A stretch of DNA of 17,344 nt from Opitutales bacterium (lineage in GTDB: Bacteria > Verrucomicrobiota > Verrucomicrobiia > Opitutales > UBA9783): contig JAFVCI010000080.1 of assembly GCA_017479315.1 (NCBI GenBank), forward strand, positions 1-17,344. Reading direction: 5' to 3'. Below are positions 7,097 to 14,202 of the stretch, piece by piece (the stretch's first letter is position 1; the number at the start of each line of letters is the position of its first letter). The position numbers were made by a program, and so were the translations under genes. The notes beneath the pieces are model-generated. The model was not told the DNA's origin. It saw nothing but the letters and a program-made list of their open reading frames with translations, and ran no database searches.

Positions 7097-7957
7097 ATGT
7101 TTGCGCATCGGGAATTTTCCTTTTTTAATTTGATGACGTTATCGATTGTACATGGAATTGCTTTATTCCTTTTCGGCAGTTGCATCGGAAGCTTTCTCAA
7201 CGTCTGCATTGACCGCTGGGTGAAAAATCAGTCCGTCATCAAGCCGCGTTCGCACTGCTCCTATTGCCAAAAAAACATCCCTTGGTATCTCAACATCCCC
7301 GTTCTTGCCTGGCTGTTGCTGAAAGGCAAAACGAGATGTTGCGGCAAACCCATCCCCTTTCGGTACTTTCTGTCTGAAATTGGCATCGGACTTTTGGCAA
7401 CATTTACCTTCACGTACGCAAACAGCCTCGCCGTACCGTGCTTTGTGTTGCTGTGCCTGCTGTGGATCGCGTTTTGGAGTGATTGCGAAACCCTGCTTAT
7501 CCCCGACCAAGTCTCACTGGGCGGACTTCTTTTGGGTATTGTACTGAGCGCGTTTTATCCGCAAATACAACTCTCCCAAAATACCTTCGAAGCCGTTAAG
7601 GAGAGCTTTATCGGGATGTGCGTCGGTGCCGGCAGTTTATTCCTCGTTGCATGCATCGCCGAATGTTTCGTCAACGAAGAAGCATTGGGGCTCGGCGACA
7701 TGAAATTATTGGGGTGCATCGGCGCATTTCTGGGAACATCCGGCTGTTTATATGCATTACTTCTCGGCTCAATGCTCGGAACGCTTTTTATCGTTTCGCA
7801 CGGCAGTCTTACAAAACTGTTTCAACCGAAAGCAACCATCAACCGACGCATGGCATTCGGACCGTTTTTGGCACTGGGAGCCGTTGCGTACATGGTACTT
7901 GTGCTTTGGATGCAGATCGATCCGTTGTTCTACCTCCAATATAACGGCGATTTGTAG
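7097..7957 (+). CDS. Prepilin peptidase / leader methyltransferase (A24 family, PilD/GspO)
   Basis: 286 residues. This inner-membrane enzyme cleaves and N-methylates type IV prepilins or type II pseudopilins. The N-terminal domain shows GSFLNVCIDR (31-40) in the first membrane helix and a cytoplasmic loop with cysteines CSYC (54-57) and C81-C82, close to the usual two-CxxC zinc site though the second pair is adjacent. The catalytic aspartates are D129 (in FWSDCETLLIPDQ) and D201 (in LGLGDMK), the A24 signature. About seven to eight hydrophobic segments follow the family pattern. ATG 7133 is an alternative start that puts the first helix at the N-terminus, as in many PilD proteins; neither start has a clear ribosome site. 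No pilin or pilus motor gene is nearby, though sctC lies just upstream. Confidence 0.92.
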   Translation: MFAHREFSFFNLMTLSIVHGIALFLFGSCIGSFLNVCIDRWVKNQSVIKPRSHCSYCQKNIPWYLNIPVLAWLLLKGKTRCCGKPIPFRYFLSEIGIGLLATFTFTYANSLAVPCFVLLCLLWIAFWSDCETLLIPDQVSLGGLLLGIVLSAFYPQIQLSQNTFEAVKESFIGMCVGAGSLFLVACIAECFVNEEALGLGDMKLLGCIGAFLGTSGCLYALLLGSMLGTLFIVSHGSLTKLFQPKATINRRMAFGPFLALGAVAYMVLVLWMQIDPLFYLQYNGDL

Positions 7958-8110
7958 ACATTTTTCGGAAGCATTCTCCAAAAACGACTTCAATGTGCTC
8001 CGTTTGAAAAGTGCTGCAGTTTATACTGCCGAAGATCTGTGTATTTTCGAAAAAAATTTTTCCGAGGGAAAACCGCCCTTAAAATCTCGGATTTTCAAAG
8101 TTTCCCGTTT

Positions 8111-8390
8111 TTACACTGCCTCCACACCGAGAAAAAAATGCTCTGAGAAACCGCGCATATTCTCCGACAATCCGATAATCTCGTCCGTAGGATAAAGTGC
8201 AAAAAACTAAAATCCCCTCCTCTATTCAAGTATTCGTATTTTTTTGCGGCACATTTCCAATAAAATCCGACCGTTTTTAAAGAAACACACAAACATCCTT
8301 CGATAATCCGACGATGTGCTCCATCGGCACGACATCGCCTTCATGTCCCCCTCATCTTCAATGCCGTCAACTCTGACACCAACAGTACAT
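8111..8390 (-). pseudogene. Two diverged coding scraps with a shared PxxxIxGLS motif
   Basis: The gap 7958-8504 has no intact gene. On the minus strand two pieces resemble each other: one (8277-8390) reads VRVDGIEDEGDM and, after a one-base shift, VVPMEHIVGLSKDVCVFL and a stop; the other (8111-8206) reads LYPTDEIIGLSENMRGFSEHFF and a stop. Over 32 aligned bases about 21 match, and many differences are silent or conservative at the codon level (PTDEIIGLSE against PMEHIVGLSK), which points to former protein-coding copies. Each has stops close upstream. Probably the decayed 3' ends of tandem paralogues of an unknown family. The rest of 7958-8504 shows nothing I can name. Confidence 0.3.
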
Positions 8391-8504
8391 TCCCAAAACA
8401 TTTTTCAAAATTCTCGCAAACACTAAAAAACATTCTCCTTTCTCCCCGCATACGCACCCTCAAAATGACCTTGAAACCTCCAATTCGTCTGCTTCACTTG
8501 AATT

Positions 8505-9404
8505 ATGAGGTGCCTCGCTTGCTTTTTGCTGTTTTTCTCTATTTTTCCCTATACGTACGCGGATGAAACGGACGAAGCACATACGGAAAAAATTCCTCTT
8601 TCTCAAGCGGTTACGTTGGGTGTTATTCAGGGAATTACGGAATTTTTGCCCGTTTCTTCGACGGGTCACATGATTATCGCCAACGAATGTTTTTTTCATG
8701 CCTCACAACAAAGCAAATCACTGCAAGCCGCTCTGAATAATTATATGGTGTGCATCAATCTTGGAACGCTTTTGGTGCTGTTGCTGTTTTTTCGAAAAGA
8801 TATCCGGCGGATTTTGAACGGTCTCCGGGGAAAGGATACAAAAGGCTTTAAGCTGGCATTCAACCTCGGGATTGCGTTTGTTCCCGCGGGTATTTTGGGA
8901 CTGCTGACCGACAAAACCCTCGAACGTTTTTATACGCCGACCTGCGTCGCAACGGGGCTTATGCTCGGAAGCATTGGTATCTTTCTAATTGAGAACTTTC
9001 GCAAAACGCACCAACCCTGTTGCGATGATCTTTACGATTTATCCGTCGCGAAAGCTCTGTTTGTCGGGTTATTGCAAACCGTTGCGCTGTGGCCGGGGTT
9101 CAGCCGCCTACTTTCAACCGTCATCGGCGGCATTTGGGTCGGGCTGACACTGACGCAGGCGCTGCGGTTCAGCTTTTTACTGGGCTTACTCACGACCGCG
9201 CTCGCCACAAGCTACAAATTCCTGAAGCACGGCGATGTCTTACTGCAGGCAACGGCTGGAAGCACCGTCATCATCGGTATCGCGGTCGCATTTATCGTCG
9301 GCATGGCGGTGATTTCGCTTTTGTTCCGATTTCTAAAAAACAACGGACTGCGTATCTTCGGATGGTACCGCCTCGCTTTGGGAGTGCTTATTTTTTACCT
9401 GTAA
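8505..9404 (+). CDS. uppP: Undecaprenyl-diphosphatase UppP (BacA family)
   Basis: 299 residues, a polytopic inner-membrane enzyme that dephosphorylates undecaprenyl diphosphate, returning the lipid carrier for peptidoglycan and other glycan synthesis. Motif 1 is intact: GITEFLPVSSTGH (43-55), with the catalytic Glu and His of the family. Motif 2, normally PG-x-SRSG-x-T, reads PGFSRLLST (197-205): the Ser and Arg are kept, but the SG after Arg is replaced by LL. About eight hydrophobic segments span the rest. The N-terminus carries an extra signal-like stretch of about 20 residues plus an acidic linker before the usual start. There is no strong ribosome site at ATG 8505. The altered motif 2 may tune activity, but the fold and motif 1 make the family clear. 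Confidence 0.92.
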   Translation: MRCLACFLLFFSIFPYTYADETDEAHTEKIPLSQAVTLGVIQGITEFLPVSSTGHMIIANECFFHASQQSKSLQAALNNYMVCINLGTLLVLLLFFRKDIRRILNGLRGKDTKGFKLAFNLGIAFVPAGILGLLTDKTLERFYTPTCVATGLMLGSIGIFLIENFRKTHQPCCDDLYDLSVAKALFVGLLQTVALWPGFSRLLSTVIGGIWVGLTLTQALRFSFLLGLLTTALATSYKFLKHGDVLLQATAGSTVIIGIAVAFIVGMAVISLLFRFLKNNGLRIFGWYRLALGVLIFYL

Positions 9405-9413
9405 AGAATAAAA

Positions 9414-9441
9414 TTGACATTCATATTGAAAAGCCTGTACT
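9414..9441 (+). promoter_or_regulatory. Promoter upstream of the thymidine-phosphorylase-like gene
   Basis: Consensus -35 TTGACA at 9414-9419 and -10 TGTACT at 9436-9441 (4 of 6) with a 16-base spacer. It starts about 10 bases after the uppP stop, so the next two genes can be transcribed apart from uppP. The predicted leader is about 60 bases and pyrimidine-rich, with no clear ribosome site. Confidence 0.5.
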
Positions 9442-9509
9442 GAGGCAGTGGCGTTGTTTCAAGGTTCGTTGCCTTGTTCCCTTGTTCTGTTTTTTTGTAA
9501 CTTTTGCGT

Positions 9510-10841
9510 ATGACAAAGAAAAAAATCTTATCCTTTCCCGACCAACCGTCCTTTACGGATTTTATTACCCGAAAAGCCCGCGGTGAAGAATTGTCCGAGG
9601 GTGACATGCGAACTCTCGTCGGTCTCATCGCCGACGGGCATGTTTTGCCGGAACAGCTGGCGGCATGGGTGATGGCGGTCTGTTTTAAGGGCTTGAATGC
9701 GCAGGAAACGGCTGTTTTGACCGATGAAACCGTCTTGTCGGGCGAAGTGTTGGATTTAACGGACATCGGCGTTGCGAAGGTCGGTTTTCGCGGTGTCGGC
9801 GGTCTCGGCGATCCGTGCGCGATTGTACTGACGTCGCTTGTTGCCGCCTGCGGCGTCGTGGTTCCGACCATGACGGATGCAACGGCATCGCCCGTTTGCA
9901 ACGATTTGTTCAAACTGCAAGCCATTCCGGGATTTCAAACGGAATTGTCGATAAAGAATTGCATTCAACAACTGAAGAAAGTCCGCTGTTGCTTCTGCTC
10001 GCAACCGAAACAAACGGTACCGGTGGATCAAATTTTAAGCAGTATACGAAAGAATACCGCAACCGAAGCAATTATTCCGTTGCTGGCGAGCAGCATTCTG
10101 AGCCGACTGCTGTCGGTCGGTTCCGAAAATGTCGTGCTGGACATTAAAAACAAAGGTCGGCTGTTTAAAGACGACGATGCGGCACAATCCTTGGCAAATA
10201 TGGTCGTGCGTACGATGCGCTCGCTCAAACACCGCTGTGTCGTATTGTCTTCCAACATCCGTCAACCGATCGGGAATGCGGTCGGTGCCGTTTTGGAAAT
10301 TAAAAATGTTATTGAGCTGTTACGCGGTCGCGGCGACCCGGCCTTGCTGGATCTCATCATCAAGCTCGGTATGGAGATGGTGCGTTTGTCGGGGGTTTGC
10401 GGTTCGACACTGTCGGCGAAGAAAACCGTCACGGAGCACTTAAACAACGGGTCGGCGTTTGAAACATTCAAAGCCATGGTTAAGGCGCAGGGCGGCGATG
10501 TCTCTTATTTGGAACATCCGGAAAAGTTCCCGAAAGCCAAGCACGTGTATAAATTGCAAATCGCGAAACGCGGATATGTACATTCGGTGGATGTCGCATT
10601 GTTGGAGAAGGGACTCGAGCTTCTGACGCAGTCGGACGGTTCCGATAAAGCGGATCCCGCGGTCGGCATTTGCAACGTCATGACAGCCGGCACGCCGACT
10701 GTTTCGGGCGATACGCTGCTGGAAGTTCACTATAACGACGAATCGAATTTGGACGCAGCGTTGGAATGCTTCCGATCCGCTTTTTGCCTGACGCCGAAAC
10801 GACCCGTCATCGCCGAATTGGAAATCGAACGCTTCGCCTAG
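9510..10841 (+). CDS. Thymidine phosphorylase homologue with a degenerate active site
   Basis: 443 residues from ATG 9510 (a TTG two codons upstream is also open). The fold of the DeoA/pyrimidine-nucleoside phosphorylase family is clear: LVAACGVVVPTM (111-121), KLQAIPGF, IRKNTATEAIIPLLASSIL (179-197), VVLDIKNKG, QPIGNAVGAVLEIKN and DPAVGI. Key residues are gone. The phosphate-binding KHSTGGVGD loop is FRGVGGLGD here (93-101), replacing the Lys, His, Ser and Thr. The family signature SGRG-x2-x-TGGT-x-D is TDATASPVCNDLF (122-134). Of the base-binding trio (Arg171, Ser186, Lys190 in E. coli), Arg180 and Ser195 remain but Lys is Arg199. By inference it is a pseudoenzyme or has a new substrate. 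The frame is undamaged over 1.3 kb, so it is under selection. Confidence 0.85.
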   Translation: MTKKKILSFPDQPSFTDFITRKARGEELSEGDMRTLVGLIADGHVLPEQLAAWVMAVCFKGLNAQETAVLTDETVLSGEVLDLTDIGVAKVGFRGVGGLGDPCAIVLTSLVAACGVVVPTMTDATASPVCNDLFKLQAIPGFQTELSIKNCIQQLKKVRCCFCSQPKQTVPVDQILSSIRKNTATEAIIPLLASSILSRLLSVGSENVVLDIKNKGRLFKDDDAAQSLANMVVRTMRSLKHRCVVLSSNIRQPIGNAVGAVLEIKNVIELLRGRGDPALLDLIIKLGMEMVRLSGVCGSTLSAKKTVTEHLNNGSAFETFKAMVKAQGGDVSYLEHPEKFPKAKHVYKLQIAKRGYVHSVDVALLEKGLELLTQSDGSDKADPAVGICNVMTAGTPTVSGDTLLEVHYNDESNLDAALECFRSAFCLTPKRPVIAELEIERFA

Positions 10842-10853
10842 GAAGTTGAGGTT

Positions 10854-11240
10854 TTGCTGACGCAACCGCCTAAAAAGTTGAAGTTTTCACGCGAAAACCT
10901 GCGTCTGATTGCTGCCTTTCGCGGTGTACCGGAAAATGGTTTTGAACGTCCCCTGCCGCCGCCGAAGCCGTTTGCACAGGTTTTAAACCAAACCGTTCAA
11001 CGTACGGCAAAGCTGTACTCGCCGACGTTCCAAATCCTGCAAACACACTGGAACGATTGGTTTCGCGGCACGGAATTCCAATCCGTTATTCCCGAACGCC
11101 TGGATCGCTGGAACGCCTTGTGGCTCAAAGCTCCCGATGCAATTGTGCGCCAGAAATTACAGTTCAAATCGGAACAGTTATTGAAAACCCTCAATGCGCT
11201 GGTGGATGGAAAAATTGAGAGCGTGCGGTGGGAAATCTAG
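10854..11240 (+). CDS. DciA/DUF721-like protein
   Basis: 128 residues. The C-terminal half has the DUF721 pattern: THWNDWFRGTEFQSVIPERL, WNALWLKAPDAIVRQKLQF, then LLKTLNALVDGKIESVRW, resembling the W-x-x-ivG-x-x-l-x-x-h-t-P core of DciA, the ancestral loader of the replicative helicase DnaB. The N-terminal part is Pro/Lys-rich. A TTG start at 10854 has GGAAG (10841-10845) eight bases upstream, a good ribosome site. It begins 12 bases after, and in the same frame as, the TAG of the phosphorylase-like gene, so rare readthrough would fuse the two. The likeness to DciA is by pattern; moderate confidence in the family and low in the exact role. Confidence 0.55.
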   Translation: MLTQPPKKLKFSRENLRLIAAFRGVPENGFERPLPPPKPFAQVLNQTVQRTAKLYSPTFQILQTHWNDWFRGTEFQSVIPERLDRWNALWLKAPDAIVRQKLQFKSEQLLKTLNALVDGKIESVRWEI

Positions 11241-11642
11241 CAAAATAGCGAACAGGTACCTTTTAAAGATATTAAAAATAGTGTCAATATAAAACATCAA
11301 TAGCAATATGTGACACACCAAATATAATTTTTATATATTTCCGGTAGATAAACTGATTGTGTATTTCTCGTCGTAACTCTCCTTGCTAGTATTTTCCGAA
11401 GAAAAATCTTAAGCACCATTGCAGAATATAAATAGATTACTTTCACGAACAAAAAAGCCTGTCACAAACATATATCTTTCGATATAAGAAACGTACTTTT
11501 GAACATAACACAAGTTTTCATCTATGTAAGATATAAAGTATTGTAACCGACATTTTTTTAAAAAAACTGGTTACCTCACGGAACACATTATTGCCACAAT
11601 TTTTATGTCTAGAGTACCCGTAATTTTTGTTTTCAAAAAAAC
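11241..11642. other. AT-rich gene-less stretch
   Basis: About 400 bases, visibly richer in A and T than either flank, with no credible ORF. It holds an inverted repeat GTGTCA...TGACAC (11281-11286 and 11311-11316), each arm followed inward by ATAT, and an AT-only dyad near 11320-11340. These might end the dciA-like transcript but lack a clear GC stem with a T tract. The composition suggests imported DNA together with the following gene. Confidence 0.45.
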
Positions 11643-11669
11643 TTGAAATAATTTTTTCTCCTTTATACT
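11643..11669 (+). promoter_or_regulatory. Promoter of the GT11-like gene
   Basis: -35 TTGAAA (11643-11648, 5 of 6) and -10 TATACT (11664-11669, 5 of 6), spacer 15 bases, slightly short. Transcription would start about 7 bases before ATG 11683, so the leader would be very short. Confidence 0.45.
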
Positions 11670-11682
11670 CTGAAAGTAGATT

Positions 11683-12735
11683 ATGTTTTTCAGTTATCGG
11701 TCTTTTTTGAAAACCTTTTTCATTCTCGTTTCTCTTGCTCTGGTAATAATCGTTTTTTCCGTGGCGGGTAAGATAAGAAACGATGGGATTATCGCAATAG
11801 CCAGGAATGTCAAAATGTCTCTTATCCAGATGAAGATCAAAATAGTGGAAAAAACCGCTCTTGCCTTTGACCAGATGACGTGCAAAGCGTTTAATGTCAG
11901 AACGGCGGTGATACAAATGAGTGGTGGTTTGGCAGATCAGATCGGTTGGTACGGTTATGGTTTGCTGCTTCATGAGAGGTTTCATGTATCAGTGGAATAT
12001 GAATATAAGGAACCAGTAGCTGGTTCTGATGCCATTCCTCATTTTTCACGGACGTTTCAACTGAAAGACGCGTTCCCATCGATTGAATTCCGGGAGCATG
12101 ACAGTCGATTGAAGGATCCGCATGCCAGGATCTTTCGGCACCGCAATTTAGTCAATGATGAAGCTCGTAAATATGGCTTCAGTGTTCTAAAAAATAAGTT
12201 CTGCCCAATTGATGTCGACACCTGCAAAGATTTATTAAACGATATCAACGCTCACAAATCCTGCGCAGTACACGTGCGGCGCGACGACTACGCGCGCGGT
12301 GCGGGTGGAGAGCATCCGACACAAGCGGAGTTTTTCATCCTTGCCGTACGAAAAATTCATTCCCTCGATCCGAATGTGAAATTTTTCTTTTTCTCGGACG
12401 ATTGCGGTTGGGTACGGGAAAGGATTTTGCCGGCATTGGATAAAGAGATTGCTTGTCGTGTCTGCGATCAAAACGACAGTTCAAAAGGTTATTTGGATTT
12501 ATACCTTATCTCACGTTGCGACCATGTCATTTGTTCCCTCGGCGGGTTCGGCCACGCGGGTCGATTGTTTTCGTATAAAAAAGGCTGGTATTTGAAGGGG
12601 ATTGCGTCGGATGAATATCACTTTTCCTGGTCGTTGAAAATGTATGACGGCGAGAAAATCGGAAAGGAAATTGAGTATGGAAGAAAGATAGATGTCAGAG
12701 AGTTGGGAAAGACGGCGAAAACAGCGAAAAATTAA
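11683..12735 (+). CDS. Membrane-anchored glycosyltransferase, GT11 (alpha-1,2-fucosyltransferase) family
   Basis: 350 residues. One N-terminal membrane anchor (about 8-28) precedes a cytosol- or membrane-facing catalytic domain. GT11 landmarks occur in order: GGLADQIGWYGYGLLL (81-96), matching the family's GGLGNQ-x-FQYAFG donor-site start; HVRRDDY (197-203), the H-x-R-R-x-D motif; FFFSDDCGW (235-243); and DLYLISRCDHVICSLGGFGHAGRLF (272-296), in place of the usual D-x-x-LMS-x-C-x-H-x-IxaNSTFSWW. The last motif has diverged (SLGGFGHAG for NSTFSWW), so donor or acceptor may differ from GDP-fucose/galactose. The first third is more AT-rich than the 3' half. It lies alone, convergent with mreD across 19 bases. 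A surface glycan role is inferred. Confidence 0.75.
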   Translation: MFFSYRSFLKTFFILVSLALVIIVFSVAGKIRNDGIIAIARNVKMSLIQMKIKIVEKTALAFDQMTCKAFNVRTAVIQMSGGLADQIGWYGYGLLLHERFHVSVEYEYKEPVAGSDAIPHFSRTFQLKDAFPSIEFREHDSRLKDPHARIFRHRNLVNDEARKYGFSVLKNKFCPIDVDTCKDLLNDINAHKSCAVHVRRDDYARGAGGEHPTQAEFFILAVRKIHSLDPNVKFFFFSDDCGWVRERILPALDKEIACRVCDQNDSSKGYLDLYLISRCDHVICSLGGFGHAGRLFSYKKGWYLKGIASDEYHFSWSLKMYDGEKIGKEIEYGRKIDVRELGKTAKTAKN

Positions 12736-12754
12736 CATTTAAGGATATTTCGCG

Positions 12755-13231
12755 CTACACGAAGAACTTCTTTTGGAAACGCAACAACGGCGGTGTGAGG
12801 ATTGCCGTGAGGACGGCGGACATTAAAAACGACCCGAGATAAAATCGCACGTAATGCATGGGCGTGTGTGTAACGGTAAAAGCGCAAAGCAAATAAATTC
12901 CCTGCAGGAAACATTGCGCGCAAACACCAAAGATCCGCGCGTGCGCTTCCAACACCACGCGCCAACTTTGCCTGTGGCAGGCAAAAGTCAAGGCAGACAA
13001 CAACAATGCCGACAGGCCGAACAAATACTCCGATTGCAATGCATCGATCCAAAAGCCTGAAATCATCGCCGCAATCACCGCTTCCTTTCGTTCTAAACCG
13101 CACACCGCAACCGTAAAGTACAAGCCGTAAAGGTTTATATTTATCGAGAACGTCTGCCCGAGCACTTGCGATGCGAACAGCATCGGAAAGTAAATAAGGG
13201 AGAAAATCGTCAGATGGCGAAAGCTTCTCAT
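12755..13231 (-). CDS. mreD: Rod shape-determining protein MreD
   Basis: 158 residues from ATG 13231 (a TTG three codons upstream is also open; GGAG lies three bases before the ATG). It is a hydrophobic protein with about five membrane segments. The INLYGLYFTVAVCGLERKEAVIAAMISGFWIDAL stretch fits the MreD pattern of a soluble turn followed by the G-x-x-x-D helix, and the tail is LLRFQKKFF. MreD partners MreC in the elongasome that guides lateral wall synthesis. Placement after mreB and mreC in the same direction settles the call, since sequence likeness in this family is low. The ATG overlaps the stop of the 50-codon ORF upstream. Confidence 0.85.
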   Translation of the reverse strand: MRSFRHLTIFSLIYFPMLFASQVLGQTFSININLYGLYFTVAVCGLERKEAVIAAMISGFWIDALQSEYLFGLSALLLSALTFACHRQSWRVVLEAHARIFGVCAQCFLQGIYLLCAFTVTHTPMHYVRFYLGSFLMSAVLTAILTPPLLRFQKKFFV

Positions 13232-13380
13232 AAACTCCAAAAAATCCGCGATCGCCTCATTCGAGTAATTCCGAGCATACCGAAACTGTTCAAACGATTA
13301 TTTTCTTGTTTCGCAGGCAATCGAAGTATAAGAACCGTCCGGAAGATAAGACAATCGATTAAACACCGAAAACTTCTCAT
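13228..13380 (-). CDS. 50-codon ORF overlapping mreC and mreD
   Basis: It fills the 145-base gap between mreC and mreD. Its ATG (13378-13380) overlaps the mreC TGA as ATGA, and its own TGA (13228-13230) overlaps the mreD ATG in the same way. The product is small, basic and partly hydrophobic (starts MRSFRCLIDCLIFRTVLIL, ends RRSRIFWSL). The start MRSFR is the same as that of mreD, and the DNA around both starts is alike (TTATGAGAAG), so part of the mreD start may have been copied. The mreD frame over the same bases also reads well (SFEQFRYARNYSNEAIADFLEF) but has a TAA and no ATG, so a decayed longer gene is the other reading. Either a coupled small protein or a relic. Confidence 0.4.
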   Translation of the reverse strand: MRSFRCLIDCLIFRTVLILRLPAKQENNRLNSFGMLGITRMRRSRIFWSL

Positions 13381-14201
13381 AAGTTCAGCGACGGAATTAA
13401 CACACCGACTTCGTCTAACAGATCCAGATAATGCCCGAAGCGAACGACACCGAACGATTGGTTATCCTTTTGCTTGATTTTCACGCACTGCCCGACATAA
13501 AAGCGATCTGGGAATTGATGACCGACGGCGACGGTTTCGACCCGGCACGGGCAATTTTTTTTATCCGTATCGGGCGCAAGCGACAGTATCGCCTTCCCGG
13601 AGGAACACTTTCCGTTTTTCAATGCTTTACTCTGCAACAAACACGGTTCCGCTTCGCCTTCCAATCGCACCAACAGGCGAAAGTTCGCGCTCGTCACTAA
13701 TTCCACAAACGCCGTTTTCGACATTACTTTCCCGATGCGCCCGACAATACCTTTGGTACAAACGACTCCCTGCCCTTCCCGAACGCCGTCATTTGAACCG
13801 CGGTTAATCAATAAGCGTTGCGCCCAGGCTTCCGTCGAACGATATAAAACGCGTGCAGGCAGACATTGGAATTGTTCGCCGACATCCATGGTATTCAGCC
13901 TTAAAATGCGCTCCGCCAAATCCGCCTTATCGGCATTCTCCGCAAGTTTCCGCCTTAAAGCCTCGTTTTCGCACGTCAATTCCCGAACGTGATGCAACAA
14001 ATCGGATTTGGAAAACGTTTGTAACGCCAATCGTTTTTGCGCCGCACCCAATCCCGCCGACAGTTCCCACAGAGGAACTTGGACGGTTAAAAACGCTTCA
14101 CGGAGTTTTTTACGAAACACAAGCGGCAAAATGACGTTCCACAGTACAAGAAACACCAAAATATAAAGAAAAAGCGGACGCCAAAACCGTTTTTTGGACA
14201 C
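13377..14201 (-). CDS. mreC: Rod shape-determining protein MreC
   Basis: 274 residues from a GTG at 14199-14201, one base after the mreB stop. The N-terminal membrane anchor is at about 9-30, a periplasmic coiled coil at about 65-100 (ELTCENEALRRKLAEN), and the beta-rich MreC domain follows, with ARVLYRSTEAWAQRLLINRGSNDGV and GQGVVCTKGIVGRIGKV, the family hallmarks. MreC links MreB filaments to PBP2/RodA in the elongasome. Length and order are typical. Six cysteines in a periplasmic protein are more than usual. The GTG start is the only one that leaves the short basic N-terminus before the anchor without overlapping mreB. The last codons overlap the ATG of the 50-codon ORF. Confidence 0.93.
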   Translation of the reverse strand: MSKKRFWRPLFLYILVFLVLWNVILPLVFRKKLREAFLTVQVPLWELSAGLGAAQKRLALQTFSKSDLLHHVRELTCENEALRRKLAENADKADLAERILRLNTMDVGEQFQCLPARVLYRSTEAWAQRLLINRGSNDGVREGQGVVCTKGIVGRIGKVMSKTAFVELVTSANFRLLVRLEGEAEPCLLQSKALKNGKCSSGKAILSLAPDTDKKNCPCRVETVAVGHQFPDRFYVGQCVKIKQKDNQSFGVVRFGHYLDLLDEVGVLIPSLNL

Positions 14202-14202
14202 A

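Noticed and set aside
9089..9586. 165-codon plus-strand frame across uppP and the start of the phosphorylase-like gene
   Set aside because: It is His/Arg-rich shadow sequence of uppP in another frame.
11281..11316. GTGTCA...TGACAC inverted repeat as a terminator for the dciA-like gene
   Set aside because: Short AT-flanked arms with a 24-base loop and no T tract; noted only as an inverted repeat within the AT-rich stretch.
11518..11985. 155-codon minus-strand frame opposite the start of the GT11-like gene
   Set aside because: The plus strand has GT11 motifs and a promoter; the minus frame is a shadow with no recognisable features.
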